Shown: in pieces, positions 24,570 to 33,252 of the stretch
Layout of the letters: the number at the start of each line of letters is the position of its first letter
Numbering within the stretch: position 1 is the stretch's first letter
NCBI RefSeq assembly: GCF_004153545.1
Contig: NZ_SDVA01000006.1
Location: 62,001 to 126,000, forward strand
Source of the DNA: Serinicoccus sediminis
Lineage (GTDB): Bacteria; Actinomycetota; Actinomycetes; Actinomycetales; Dermatophilaceae
DNA length: 64,000 nt
Direction: 5' to 3'
Notes under the pieces: model-generated
The model's database searches: none
The model's input: only the letters and a program-made list of their open reading frames with translations
Told to the model about the DNA's origin: nothing
Made by a program: the position numbers and the translations under genes

Positions 24570-25109
24570 ATGAGCGAGATCCACGTACGCGTGCTGGACC
24601 CCGACGAGTGGGCGACGTACAAGGACGTCAGGCTGCGCGCCCTGCGTGAGTCCCCGGAGGCGTTCGTGGCGTCCGCCGAGGAGGAGGCCGAGTTCCCCGA
24701 CTCCCGCTGGCAGGAGCGGATGGAGCGCTCGCGCCGGGTGCTCGCCGAGGACGGGGACGAGGTGGTCGGCGTCGTCAGCGTCGGCACCGGGCACCGCACC
24801 AACATCCCGGGCGCGGGGGAGCTCTTCGGCCTCTGGGTGGCCCCGGCCCGTCGGGGGACCGGCGTGGCCCGTCGGCTGCTCGAGAAGGCCGCCAAGGTCG
24901 GCCGCGAGATCGGCCTGCGCCAGCTCGTCTACTGGGTGGGGACCGACAACGGCCGTGCCGTCGCCTTCGCCTCGAGCTTCGGCTTCCGCCCGACCGACGA
25001 CCGTCGGCCCATGCGCATCCGTGGCGTCGACGAGGAGGACGCCGAGTCGGAGGAGATGATGATGGTCTACCCCCTGGGGGACGCCGCCGGGGTTCCGACC
25101 TCGCTCTGA
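24570..25109 (+). CDS. GNAT-family N-acetyltransferase
   Basis: 179 aa. Acetyl-CoA motif A is visible as LFGLWVAPARRGTGVARRLLEKA, followed by VGTDNGRAVAFASSFGF. Substrate unknown; small molecule or protein N-terminus/lysine are possible. An AcuC-like deacetylase is encoded immediately downstream, so a reversible protein-acetylation pair is conceivable but unproven. The start is the first ATG after a short intergenic region containing GTCAC/GTGAC inverted arms (about 24508-24532). Confidence 0.85.
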   Translation: MSEIHVRVLDPDEWATYKDVRLRALRESPEAFVASAEEEAEFPDSRWQERMERSRRVLAEDGDEVVGVVSVGTGHRTNIPGAGELFGLWVAPARRGTGVARRLLEKAAKVGREIGLRQLVYWVGTDNGRAVAFASSFGFRPTDDRRPMRIRGVDEEDAESEEMMMVYPLGDAAGVPTSL

Positions 25110-25139
25110 GCGCCGGCCCGCGTGGTCTAGCGTGAGCCC

Positions 25140-26330
25140 ATGAGGTCGTCGTCGTGGGTGATGTGGGACGAGCGCTACGCCGGCTACGACTTCGGCCTGG
25201 GGCACCCGATGCACCCCAGCCGCCTGCTGCTCACCCACCGTCTGGCGTCCGACCTGGGGTTGCTGGACCACGACGACGTGCACCTGCGGCCGGCGCGGCA
25301 CGCCACCGACGACGAGCTCCTGACCGTGCACACCCGTGACCTGCTCGAGGTGGTGCGGGAGGCCTCCCTCGACCCGACCGCCGCCCGTGGGCGGCAAGGG
25401 GTCGGCACCGAGGACACCCCGGCCTTCGCCGGGATGCACGACGCCTCCACCCTGGCCGTGGGCGCGACCCTCGACGCCTGCCGTGCGGTGTGGTCGGGTG
25501 AGGTGGTCCGTGCCTGCAACATCGCCGGGGGCCTGCACCACGCCATGCCGCAGGCCGCGTCCGGGTTCTGCGTCTACAACGACATCGCCGTCGGCATCCA
25601 GGACCTGCTCGACTCCGGTGCCGAGCGCGTCCTCTACCTCGACCTCGACGTCCACCACGGCGACGGTGTCGAGCGCTGCTTCTGGAACGACCCCCGGGTC
25701 ATGACGGTCTCGGTCCACGAGACGGGCAGGGCGCTGTTCCCCGGCACCGGGTTCCCCGGCGACACCGGTGGCCCCCGCGCGCCGGACACCGCGGTCAACA
25801 TCGCGCTGCCCCCGGGCACCGGCGACGAGGGCTGGCTGCGGGCCTACCAGGCGGTGGTGCCCACGCTCGCCCGCGCCTTCGACCCGCAGATCGTGGTCAG
25901 CCAGCACGGGTGCGACTGCCACTACGCCGACCCGCTGGCCCACCTCTCGGTCTCGATGGAGGCCCTGGCCGTCGCCTACGGCTGGGTCAGGGAGCTGGCC
26001 GACGACCTGGCGGGCGGCCGGTGGGTCGCCCTCGGCGGCGGGGGGTACGAGCTGGTCGAGGTGGTCCCCCGGGCCTGGACCCACCTCATCGGGGTGGTGA
26101 CCGGACGCCCGGTCGACCCTGCCACCCCCGTCCCCGAGTCCTGGCGCAGGCACGTCGAGGACGTGTACGGCCAGGACGCCCCGCGGGCCATGGGCGACCG
26201 GGGCGGCCGCGAGATCCGGTTCGGCCGGTGGGAGGACGGCCACGACCTGGACGACCCTGTCGACCTGGCCGTCATGGCCACCCGGCGGGCGTGCTTCCCG
26301 GGGTGGGGGCTGGACCCCTACTTCGACTGA
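25140..26330 (+). CDS. AcuC-like histone deacetylase-family protein
   Basis: 396 aa, arginase/deacetylase fold. Zn and catalytic residues lie in GGLHHAMPQAASGFCVYND, YLDLDVHHGDGVE and SQHGCDCHYADPL, and the C-terminal loop is ALGGGGYEL. AcuC deacetylates acetyl-CoA synthetase in Bacillus. Start ATG 25140 with TAGCGT 6 nt upstream (leaderless), so it is transcribed separately from the GNAT gene. Confidence 0.9.
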   Translation: MRSSSWVMWDERYAGYDFGLGHPMHPSRLLLTHRLASDLGLLDHDDVHLRPARHATDDELLTVHTRDLLEVVREASLDPTAARGRQGVGTEDTPAFAGMHDASTLAVGATLDACRAVWSGEVVRACNIAGGLHHAMPQAASGFCVYNDIAVGIQDLLDSGAERVLYLDLDVHHGDGVERCFWNDPRVMTVSVHETGRALFPGTGFPGDTGGPRAPDTAVNIALPPGTGDEGWLRAYQAVVPTLARAFDPQIVVSQHGCDCHYADPLAHLSVSMEALAVAYGWVRELADDLAGGRWVALGGGGYELVEVVPRAWTHLIGVVTGRPVDPATPVPESWRRHVEDVYGQDAPRAMGDRGGREIRFGRWEDGHDLDDPVDLAVMATRRACFPGWGLDPYFD

Positions 26331-26447
26331 GCGGGACCCCGACGTCGACCGAGCGGCCGGAGATCCCCGCAGGTCCCTCGCCCCGCCGGCACCACGGGAC
26401 GCACGACGACCGTGGGACCCGTTCGTCACACCTCGCGTGTCGCGCTG

Positions 26448-26459
26448 GACAAATTTGTC
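26448..26459. promoter_or_regulatory. Perfect 12-bp palindrome GACAAATTTGTC
   Basis: A perfect AT-rich palindrome stands out in the otherwise GC-rich spacer upstream of the small HTH gene. It lies about 33 bp upstream of the proposed -10 box, a position suiting a repressor or activator. No regulator can be assigned. Confidence 0.45.
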
Positions 26460-26491
26460 GTCACGACTTTCGCAACTGGCACTCCTGCCCC

Positions 26492-26497
26492 TAGTGT
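26492..26497 (+). promoter_or_regulatory. Possible -10 box upstream of the small HTH gene
   Basis: TAGTGT with TTTCGC 18 nt upstream as a poor -35. It would give a leader of about 60-80 nt. Confidence 0.3.
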
Positions 26498-26560
26498 TAG
26501 CCCGACAACTGACGTAGGCAGCATGCCGGAGGGGAAGCCGCGCGCGCTGCCTGCACGTAT

Positions 26561-26782
26561 ATGAGAGACGGGATGCGTCCTATGGCAGATGAGCGCCAGC
26601 TCGGCGAGATGACGTTCATGACCGTGGCCGAGGTGGCTGCCGTCATGCGCGTGTCGAAGATGACGGTGTACCGCCTGGTGCACTCGGGCGAGCTGCCCGC
26701 AGTGCGGGTCGGCCGTTCCTTCCGGGTGCCCGAGAAGGCCGTGCACGCCTACCTCGAGGAGTCCTACCACGGCACCGCGTGA
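26561..26782 (+). CDS. Small excisionase-like helix-turn-helix DNA-binding protein
   Basis: Up to 73 aa. MerR/Xis-type HTH_17 domain: FMTVAEVAAVMRVSKMTVY, then RLVHSGELPAVRVGRSF with a wing, then a short C-terminal helix. It is the counterpart of Rv0500A, next to bS22 in mycobacteria. Starts at 26561, 26573 and 26582 are all in frame; the last gives MADERQLGEM and loses no domain residues. The target is unknown. Confidence 0.85.
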   Translation: MRDGMRPMADERQLGEMTFMTVAEVAAVMRVSKMTVYRLVHSGELPAVRVGRSFRVPEKAVHAYLEESYHGTA

Positions 26783-26862
26783 CCGGTGCCCCGCCGGCCG
26801 CGCGACGGTGCGCCGCCGGCCCGACCCACCCCCGGCTTTTGGGGGCCCGGTGCCCGTCGCGT

Positions 26863-26868
26863 TACGCT
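26863..26868 (+). promoter_or_regulatory. Putative -10 box of the bS22 gene
   Basis: TACGCT with TTGGGG 18 nt upstream gives a predicted start near 26875 and an ~80-nt leader to the bS22 ATG. A CCCCC/GGGGG hairpin just upstream (about 26829-26845) may end the HTH transcript. Confidence 0.4.
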
Positions 26869-26954
26869 GACGGGGCTGTGCAGCGCCGTCCGTCGTCCAC
26901 ATCGACCGGGCCGCCGGCTGCACCACCCGGACCGACGACGAGAAGGATGGCCCC

Positions 26955-27053
26955 ATGGGCTCTGTGATCAAGAAGCGCCGCAAGCGGATGGCGAAGAAGA
27001 AGCACCGCAAGCTGCTGCGCAAGACGCGCCACCAGCGTCGCAACAAGAAGTAG
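26955..27053 (+). CDS. Small ribosomal subunit protein bS22 (AURKAIP1/COX24 domain)
   Basis: 32 aa, below most gene-caller cut-offs. The sequence starts [20 protein letters not shown] and ends [10 protein letters not shown]; nearly every second residue is Lys or Arg. It matches the short actinobacterial ribosomal protein bS22 described in mycobacterial 30S subunits. GAGAAGGA upstream is its ribosome site, and a hairpin terminator follows. Position next to the excisionase-like gene matches Rv0500A-Rv0500B. Confidence 0.92.
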   Translation: MGSVIKKRRKRMAKKKHRKLLRKTRHQRRNKK

Positions 27054-27086
27054 GACGCTCGACGACACCGTCGACGTCGTGACCGA

Positions 27087-27113
27087 GGCGCCCCGCCCGC
27101 CGGGTGGGGCGCC
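27087..27113 (+). terminator. Hairpin terminator after bS22
   Basis: GGCGCCCC (27087-27094) pairs with GGGGCGCC (27106-27113) across an 11-nt loop, 33 nt after the bS22 stop. Confidence 0.6.
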
Positions 27114-27140
27114 CTCGTCGTCCCTGGAGGAGGTGGCGCC

Positions 27141-27422
27141 GTGCGCCTGCGACCGCGAGCCCGCCGGCCCCGCGTGGAGATGTTGTCCCGACCCGGCTGC
27201 CACCTGTGCGACGTCATGCTCGAGACGGTCGCCCGGCAGGTGCCCGAGGTCGTCGTGCGGGACATCGACGCGGAGCGCCGCTCGGGGAGCATGGGGGAGC
27301 AGGAGCACGACCGGTGGACCACGCAGCTGCCGGTGCTGCTCGTCGACGGCGAGCCGGTCGCCCGCTGGCAGGTCGACCCTGCACAGCTGCGCGACCTCCT
27401 GTCGTCCGCGCGGCGCCGGTAG
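27141..27422 (+). CDS. Glutaredoxin-like (DUF836) thiol protein
   Basis: 93 aa. Thioredoxin-fold with a CHLC redox motif (RPGCHLCDVMLETV), then QLPVLLVDGEPVARWQVD with the cis-Pro region. Equivalent to Rv0508 upstream of hemA. GTG start with GGAGGAGGT 6 nt upstream. A thiol redox role is inferred from the fold; its partner is unknown, though the next gene is the NADH/NAD sensor Rex. Confidence 0.87.
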   Translation: MRLRPRARRPRVEMLSRPGCHLCDVMLETVARQVPEVVVRDIDAERRSGSMGEQEHDRWTTQLPVLLVDGEPVARWQVDPAQLRDLLSSARRR

Positions 27423-27461
27423 GGCTCCTCCCGGGGCCATGGAGGGCGTCGTTTTGGAGGA

Positions 27462-27493
27462 TGACGGGGTCGAAGCCTAAAGTTGACGGGGTC
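27462..27493. repeat. Two direct repeats TGACGGGGTC, 22 bp apart, upstream of rex
   Basis: Identical 10-mers at 27462-27471 and 27484-27493 have start points 22 bp apart, about two helical turns. They lie upstream of a possible -10 (TATAAG near 27521-27526) for the rex-hem operon, consistent with a dimeric activator or response-regulator site. Confidence 0.45.
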
Positions 27494-27576
27494 CGCGCCG
27501 ATCGGTGCACGAGGGTCTGATATAAGCCCCCGCCTGGTCGGTGCCCGCCACCCAGAGAGGAGCCGGTGCCGCCGTG

Positions 27577-28242
27577 ATGGCCGAGTCGAACCGGCGAGGT
27601 GTGCCAGAGGCCACCGTCGGCAGACTCCCGGGCTACCTCCAGGCGCTGTCCACCGTGGCCGAGCAGGGTCGGACCTCCATCTCCAGCGAGGAGCTGGCCC
27701 GCCTGGCGGGCGTGCGGTCGGCGCAGGTGCGCAAGGACCTGTCCCATCTCGGCTCCTACGGCGTGCGGGGCGTGGGCTACGACGTGGCGCGGCTGGCCGA
27801 GCAGGTCTCGGCCGAGCTGGGCCTGAGCCAGGACTGGCCGGTCGTCATCGTCGGCATGGGCAACCTCGGTCGGGCGCTGGCCAGCTACGAGGGGCTCGCG
27901 ACCCGCGGGTTCCACGTCGTCGCCCTGGCCGACAACGACCCCGCGGTGGTCGGCACCGTGGTGGAGGGGATGACCGTGCAGTCGCTGGACGACCTGCGCC
28001 CGGGCCTCCCCGTGTCGGTCGGCGTCGTGGCCACCCCGCCGGACGCGGCCCAGGAGGTCGCGGACGTGCTGGTCGGGCTGGGGGTCCACTCCATCCTCAC
28101 CTTCGCGCCCGGGGTCCTGGAGGTCCCCGCCGATGTCGACGTGCGGCGGGTCGACGTCGCCACCGAGCTGCAGATCCTCACCTTCCACCAGCACCAGCGC
28201 GAGATCGCGGTCTCCGGGCCCGAGATGGAGGGTGCCTCGTGA
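27577..28242 (+). CDS. rex: Redox-sensing transcriptional repressor Rex
   Basis: 221 aa. Winged-helix domain (residues ~10-80: ATVGRLPGYLQAL, SAQVRKDLSHLGSYG) followed by a Rossmann NAD(H) domain (VVIVGMGNLGRAL) and a domain-swap C-terminal helix. It represses respiratory genes until NADH rises. It leads the hemACDB operon, as in Streptomyces, linking haem supply to redox state. ATG 27577 is chosen; GTG 27574 is in frame just before it. I did not see a convincing TGTGAA-N-TTCACA Rex operator in its upstream region. Confidence 0.95.
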   Translation: MAESNRRGVPEATVGRLPGYLQALSTVAEQGRTSISSEELARLAGVRSAQVRKDLSHLGSYGVRGVGYDVARLAEQVSAELGLSQDWPVVIVGMGNLGRALASYEGLATRGFHVVALADNDPAVVGTVVEGMTVQSLDDLRPGLPVSVGVVATPPDAAQEVADVLVGLGVHSILTFAPGVLEVPADVDVRRVDVATELQILTFHQHQREIAVSGPEMEGAS

Positions 28243-29609
28243 GCGCGCTCGTCGTGGGGCTCTCCCACCGTTCCGCCCCCATCTCCCTGCTCGAGCAGGT
28301 CGTCCTCGACGACGACGCCGCCGAGCGGCTGGCGGCCCGGCTGCGCGCCGGCGACCACGTCGACGAGGCGCTCGTCCTGTCCACCTGCAACCGGCTCGAG
28401 GTCGTCGTCGAGGCCGGCACCTTCCACGGCGCCCTGGAGGAGATCGGCGCGGCGCTGACCGAGCTGGGGGGACTGACCCGGGACCAGCTGACCGAGCACC
28501 TGTTCGTCCACTACGACGACCGCGCGGTCGCCCACCTCTTCGAGCTCGCCTGCGGCCTCGACTCCATGGCGGTGGGGGAGAGCCAGGTCCTCGGACAGCT
28601 CCGTCAGGCCCTCGCCCAGGCCCAGCGCCACGGCCACCTCGGGGCCTCCCTCAACCCCCTCGTCCAGCAGGCGCTGCGGGTCGGCAAGCGGGCCCACGCG
28701 GAGACCGGCATCGACGGCGTCTCGCGGTCGCTGGTCACCCTCGGGCTCGACCACGCCCGCGCGGTCCTCGGTGACCTGGGCGCCGCCCGTACCGTCGTCA
28801 TCGGTGCCGGCGCCATGTCCGGCCTGGCCGTGGCGACCCTGGTCCGCGAGGGGGTCCGCGACGTCACGGTGGTCAACCGCACCCCTGCCCGTGCTGCGCG
28901 GCTGGCCGAGCAGCACGGCGTCCGCACCCTGCCGTGGGCCGACCTCGGTCCCGCGGTCGGGGCCGCGGACCTGGTGCTGACCTGCACCGGTGCCGTGGGG
29001 CACGTGCTGGACGAGCCACTGGTCGCCCGGGCCCGCAGCGACGCCGGCCGCACCGGCGCGCCGGAGGTCCTGCTCGACCTCGCCCTCCCGCGAGACGTCG
29101 CCCCGGCCGTCACCCGCCTGCGCGGTGTCCACCTGTGGGGCCTGTCCGACCTGCAGCGGCCCGCCGAGGAGCGGGTCGACCCCGGCCCCGGCGAGCCCAG
29201 CGCCGTCGAGGCGGTCCGTGGGCTGGTGACCAGCGAGGTCGCCGGCTACCTCGCGGAGCGGCACGCCGCCCGGCTGGGCCCGACCCTGGCCGCCCTGCGC
29301 ACCAGCGCGGCCCGGGTCGTGGACGCCGAGATGAGCCGGCTCGACCACCGCCTCCCGCACCTGCCCGACGACGAGCGCGCGGAGGTCAGGCAGACCGTGC
29401 AGCGCGTCGTCGACAAGCTGCTGCACACCCCGACCACCAGGGTCAAGCAGCTGCAGGCGGGCTACGACGAGGTCCCCGCGGACTACGCCAGCGCCCTGCG
29501 CGAGCTCTTCGACCTCGACAGCCGCGAGGTCGCCAGCGTGTCGACGCCGCCCCTGGGCGTGGTCGACCGCGCCCAGGACCCCCGGACGGAGGGGACGAGC
29601 GATGACTGA
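28239..29609 (+). CDS. hemA: Glutamyl-tRNA reductase
   Basis: 456 aa. First step of C5-pathway tetrapyrrole synthesis: glutamyl-tRNA to glutamate-1-semialdehyde. Catalytic Cys50 in LSTCNRLEV, AVGESQVLGQLRQA, NADPH site VVIGAGAMSGLA, and a C-terminal helical dimerisation domain. GTG start overlaps the rex stop (GTGA). It overlaps hemC by 8 nt. Confidence 0.96.
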   Translation: MSALVVGLSHRSAPISLLEQVVLDDDAAERLAARLRAGDHVDEALVLSTCNRLEVVVEAGTFHGALEEIGAALTELGGLTRDQLTEHLFVHYDDRAVAHLFELACGLDSMAVGESQVLGQLRQALAQAQRHGHLGASLNPLVQQALRVGKRAHAETGIDGVSRSLVTLGLDHARAVLGDLGAARTVVIGAGAMSGLAVATLVREGVRDVTVVNRTPARAARLAEQHGVRTLPWADLGPAVGAADLVLTCTGAVGHVLDEPLVARARSDAGRTGAPEVLLDLALPRDVAPAVTRLRGVHLWGLSDLQRPAEERVDPGPGEPSAVEAVRGLVTSEVAGYLAERHAARLGPTLAALRTSAARVVDAEMSRLDHRLPHLPDDERAEVRQTVQRVVDKLLHTPTTRVKQLQAGYDEVPADYASALRELFDLDSREVASVSTPPLGVVDRAQDPRTEGTSDD

Positions 29610-30621
29610 CCCTCGCCCCGGCCACGTGGCCGGCACCGTCCCTGGCGCGGACCCCGCGCGGCCGCTCCGGCTCGGCACCCGCCGCAGCGCGCTCGCGACC
29701 AGCCAGTCCGGCTGGGTCGCCGACCGGCTGCGCGCGGCCGGCCGCGAGGTCGAGCTGGTGCTCGTCACGACCGAGGGCGACACGTCCCGTCGCAGCCTCA
29801 CCGAGATCGGCGGCACCGGCGTCTTCGCCTCCGCCCTGCGCGGCGCCCTGCTGGACGGCCGGATCGACCTGGCCGTGCACTCCCTCAAGGACCTGCCCAC
29901 GGCCCCGGCCGACGGCCTGGTGGTCGCGGCGGTCCCCGAGCGGGAGGACCCGCACGACGCGCTCGTCGCCCGTGACGGGCTGACCCTGGCCGAGCTGCCG
30001 GCCGGTGCGGTGGTGGGCACCGGGTCGCCGCGCCGCGCCGCACAGCTGGTCCTGCTGCGCCCCGACCTGGAGGTCCGCGACATCCGCGGCAACGTCGACT
30101 CCCGCATCCGCATGGTCCGGGACGAGGTGGTGGACGCCGTCGTCCTCGCCGCGGCCGGGCTGGCCCGGCTGGGCCGGCTCGACGAGGCCACCGAGGTCCT
30201 GGACCTCGACGGCATGGTGCCGGCCGCCGGCCAGGGCGCCCTCGCCGTGGAGTGCCGCGCCGACGACACCGCCCTCGCCGCCGAGCTGGCCGACACCCTC
30301 GACCACCCCGCCACCCGGGCCGCCGTGAGCGCCGAGCGCGCCGCCCTGTCCGCCCTGGAGGCCGGCTGCACGGCCCCGGTCGGCGCCTTCGCCGAGCCGG
30401 GCCCCGACGTCGACGACCACCAGTCCGACGGGCCCCGGCCCGCCACCCTCGTCCTGCACGCCTTCGCCGCCCTGGACACCGGGGCCCAGCGACGCGTGAG
30501 AAGCGGCGCGAGCGACGCGCCCGAGGAGCTGGGCCGTGCCATGGCGCAGCTCCTGCTGAACCGTCCCGACCCGTCCGGCCTCGTCGCCGCCGGGTCACAC
30601 ACCCCGGAGTCCGACCTGTGA
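29602..30621 (+). CDS. hemC: Hydroxymethylbilane synthase
   Basis: 339 aa. It polymerises four porphobilinogens using a dipyrromethane cofactor bound to Cys256 in LEAGCTAPVG. Substrate-binding segments: LRLGTRRSALA, VHSLKDLPT, GTGSPRRAAQL, IRGNVDSRI. An ~20-residue Pro/Gly-rich N-terminal extension precedes the conserved core. Overlaps hemA upstream (8 nt) and hemD downstream (GTGA). Confidence 0.95.
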   Translation: MTDPRPGHVAGTVPGADPARPLRLGTRRSALATSQSGWVADRLRAAGREVELVLVTTEGDTSRRSLTEIGGTGVFASALRGALLDGRIDLAVHSLKDLPTAPADGLVVAAVPEREDPHDALVARDGLTLAELPAGAVVGTGSPRRAAQLVLLRPDLEVRDIRGNVDSRIRMVRDEVVDAVVLAAAGLARLGRLDEATEVLDLDGMVPAAGQGALAVECRADDTALAAELADTLDHPATRAAVSAERAALSALEAGCTAPVGAFAEPGPDVDDHQSDGPRPATLVLHAFAALDTGAQRRVRSGASDAPEELGRAMAQLLLNRPDPSGLVAAGSHTPESDL

Positions 30622-32258
30622 GCACCGACGCCGCCCCCGTCCACCTGACCTCCGCCCCCGCGCCCACGAGCGCGGCCCGCGTCGCCTTCGTCGGCGCCGG
30701 CCCCGGTGACCCGGGGCTGCTCACCGTGCGGGCCCGGGACTACCTCGCGGTCGCCGACGTCGTGGTGGTGGACGCCGCCCACCGCGAGGAGGACGTGCGC
30801 GCCTGGGTCCGAGAGGACACCGAGATCCTGCGCACCGTCCGCGGCGAGGAGGGCCCGGCGCTCACCCCCGCCGCCCGGTCCAAGCTGCTGGTCCGGACCG
30901 CCTGCGGGTACGACGACGCCACGCACCTGGTCGTCCGGCTGCTCGCCGACGACGTCGCCGGCGGGTCGTTGGTCGAGGAGGCCCGCGCCTGCCACGACGC
31001 CGGGGTGGCCTTCGAGATCGTCCCGGGCGTCAGCGCCGCGTGGGCCGTGCCGGCCTACGCCGGGGTGCTGCCCGACGGGCAGCGGGGCCAGGTCCACGTC
31101 GTCGACGCCTCCGACCCCGGGGTGGACTGGTCGCACTCCGTCGCCGACGACGTCACCGTCGTCCTGCGCGGGGCGCAGGGCCGGCTGCAGCGGGCGCTGC
31201 AGCAGCTGCGGCAGGCCGGGCGTCCCGGCGACACGCCGATCGCGCTCACCGAGCACGGCACGACCACCACGCAGCAGACCCGGGTGACGACCCTGCAGGA
31301 GGCCCTGGACGAGGGGGTCGACCTCGGTGAGGACACCGTCGCCGTCGTGGGCCACCCGGTCGAGCTCCAGGCCGAGCTGTCCTGGTGGGAGTCCAAGCCG
31401 CTCTTCGGCTGGTCCATCCTCGTGCCGCGGACCAAGGAGCAGTCGGGCCCGATGGTCGACCGGATCGCCGGCTACGGCGCGAGCGCGTCCGTGGTGCCCA
31501 CGATCAGCGTGGAGCCGCCGCGCACGCCGCAGCAGATGGACCGCGCCGTCCGTGGGCTGGTCACCGGGCGCTACGAGTGGATCGGCTTCACCTCGGTCAA
31601 CGCCGTGCGCGCGGTCCGCGAGAAGTTCGAGGCGCTCGGGCTGGACGCGCGTGCCTTCGCCGGGCTCAAGCTGGCTGCGGTCGGTGGCGTCACCGCCGAG
31701 GCGCTGCGGGAGTGGGGCCTGGAGCCCGACCTGGTCCCCGAGGGTGAGCAGTCGGCCCAGGGGCTGCTGGAGTCCTGGCCGCCCTTCGACGACGTGCTCG
31801 ACCCCATCAACCGGGTCTTCCTGCCGCGCGCCGACATCGCGACGGACACCCTGGTCGCCGGCCTCGAGGCGATGGGCTGGGAGGTCGACGACGTGACGGC
31901 GTACCGCACCGTCCGGGCTGCCCCGCCCGCCGCCCACGTCCGCGAGGCCATCAAGGGCGGGGCCTTCGACGCGGTGTGCTTCACCTCGTCCTCGACCGTC
32001 CGCAACCTCGTCGGCATCGCCGGCAAGCCGCACCCCCACACCGTGGTGGCGTGCATCGGGCCGGCCACCGCCAAGGCCGCCGAGGAGCACGGGCTGCGGG
32101 TCGACGTCGTGGCCCCCGAGCCCAGCGCGACGAGCCTCGTCGACGCGCTCGCCGAGCACACCCGGGAGCTCATGACCCAGGCGCACGCCCAGGGCGAGGA
32201 GTTCGTCCGCCCGAGCCGGCGCAAGCCGGCGCCGCGGCGTGCGCGGTCCCGCCGGTGA
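30618..32258 (+). CDS. hemD: Uroporphyrinogen-III synthase fused to a degenerate uroporphyrinogen methyltransferase-like domain
   Basis: 546 aa. The N-terminal ~250 residues resemble a SUMT (CysG) domain (FVGAGPGDPGLLTVRA, VPGVSAAWAVPAYAGV), but the catalytic GGDP-type loop is replaced by RLLADDVAGGS, so methyl transfer is doubtful. The C-terminal half is HemD (ILVPRTKEQSG, GFTSVNAVRAV, FLPRADIATDTL, CFTSSSTVRNLVG), which closes the linear tetrapyrrole. The same fusion with the same decay occurs in M. tuberculosis Rv0511, so this is normal for the group. GTGA overlaps link it to hemC and hemB. Confidence 0.92.
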   Translation: MSTDAAPVHLTSAPAPTSAARVAFVGAGPGDPGLLTVRARDYLAVADVVVVDAAHREEDVRAWVREDTEILRTVRGEEGPALTPAARSKLLVRTACGYDDATHLVVRLLADDVAGGSLVEEARACHDAGVAFEIVPGVSAAWAVPAYAGVLPDGQRGQVHVVDASDPGVDWSHSVADDVTVVLRGAQGRLQRALQQLRQAGRPGDTPIALTEHGTTTTQQTRVTTLQEALDEGVDLGEDTVAVVGHPVELQAELSWWESKPLFGWSILVPRTKEQSGPMVDRIAGYGASASVVPTISVEPPRTPQQMDRAVRGLVTGRYEWIGFTSVNAVRAVREKFEALGLDARAFAGLKLAAVGGVTAEALREWGLEPDLVPEGEQSAQGLLESWPPFDDVLDPINRVFLPRADIATDTLVAGLEAMGWEVDDVTAYRTVRAAPPAAHVREAIKGGAFDAVCFTSSSTVRNLVGIAGKPHPHTVVACIGPATAKAAEEHGLRVDVVAPEPSATSLVDALAEHTRELMTQAHAQGEEFVRPSRRKPAPRRARSRR

Positions 32259-33247
32259 CGGCATACACCCGCCCGCACGAACGCCCGCGCCGGCTGCGCT
32301 CCACCCCGGCGCTGCGCCGGCTGGTCGCGCAGACGCGGCTGCACCCGGCCGACCTCGTGCTGCCCGTCTTCGTCCGTGACGGGATCGACGAGGCGCAGCC
32401 GATCGGCTCCATGCCCGGCGTGGTGCAGCACACTCCGCGCAGCGTCGTGCAGGCCGCGCGCGAGGCCGTCGACGCCGGGGTGGGCGGTCTCATGGTCTTC
32501 GGGGTGCCGCGGCCGGAGGACAAGGACGCCACCGGGCAGGCGGGGCTCCGCGAGGACGGCGTGCTCAACGCCGCGCTGCGGACCCTGCGGGAGGAGCTGG
32601 GCGACGAGACCGTGCTCATGAGCGACCTGTGCCTGGACGAGTTCACCGACCACGGCCACTGCGGCGTGCTCGACCGGGCCGGGCGGGTCGACAACGACGC
32701 CACCCTCGAGGTGTATGCCGAGATGGCCCTCGCGCAGGCGCGCGCCGGCGCCCACGTCGTCGGCCCGAGCGGGATGATGGACGGGCAGGTGCAGGTGGTC
32801 CGGGAGGCGTTGGACGGCGCCGGCCGCTCCGAGGTCGCCGTGCTCGCCTACACCGCGAAGTACGCCAGCGCCTGCTACGGACCGTTCCGCGAGGCGGTCG
32901 CCTCCACGCTCACCGGCGACCGCGCGACCTACCAGCAGGACCCGGCCAACCGGCAGGAGAGCCTGCGCGAGCTGCGCCTCGACCTCGAGCAGGGCGCCGA
33001 CATGGTCATGGTCAAGCCCGCCCTGCCCTACCTCGACGTGCTCTCCGACGTGGCCGCGGCCGCCGACGTACCCGTCGCGGCCTACCAGGTCAGCGGGGAG
33101 TACGCCATGATCGAGGCGGCCGCCGCCGCCGGGCTGCTGGACAGGCACCGTATGGTGATGGAGACGCTGACGTCGATCCACCGGGCAGGGGCTCAGGTGG
33201 TGCTGACCTACTACGCGACCGAGGCGGCTCGACTCCTAGGAGGATGA
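32255..33247 (+). CDS. hemB: Delta-aminolevulinic acid dehydratase (porphobilinogen synthase)
   Basis: 330 aa. It condenses two ALA molecules. Schiff-base lysines lie in AYTAKYASACYG and MVMVKPALPYLD. The metal-site segment reads SDLCLDEFTDHGHCG: an Asp replaces one Cys of the zinc-type CxCx site, pointing to the Mg-dependent class. GTG start with GTGA overlap to hemD. The stop overlaps an ATG of the MarR gene. Confidence 0.95.
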   Translation: MTAYTRPHERPRRLRSTPALRRLVAQTRLHPADLVLPVFVRDGIDEAQPIGSMPGVVQHTPRSVVQAAREAVDAGVGGLMVFGVPRPEDKDATGQAGLREDGVLNAALRTLREELGDETVLMSDLCLDEFTDHGHCGVLDRAGRVDNDATLEVYAEMALAQARAGAHVVGPSGMMDGQVQVVREALDGAGRSEVAVLAYTAKYASACYGPFREAVASTLTGDRATYQQDPANRQESLRELRLDLEQGADMVMVKPALPYLDVLSDVAAAADVPVAAYQVSGEYAMIEAAAAAGLLDRHRMVMETLTSIHRAGAQVVLTYYATEAARLLGG

Positions 33248-33252
33248 CGGGG

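Noticed and set aside
27423-27576. Rex autoregulatory operator
   Set aside because: No TTGTGAA/TTCACAA inverted repeat is visible; only the TGACGGGGTC direct repeats stand out.
30618-31370. Active siroheme-type methyltransferase activity of the HemD N-terminal domain
   Set aside because: The catalytic GGDP-type loop is lost; the same decay is normal in actinobacterial HemD fusions, so I did not list it as a mutation of interest.
27885-32264. A 1459-codon open frame on the minus strand across the haem operon
   Set aside because: It lies antisense to rex-hemA-hemC-hemD, whose proteins are unmistakable. Long antisense frames are expected at this GC content, and the translated sequence is low-complexity.
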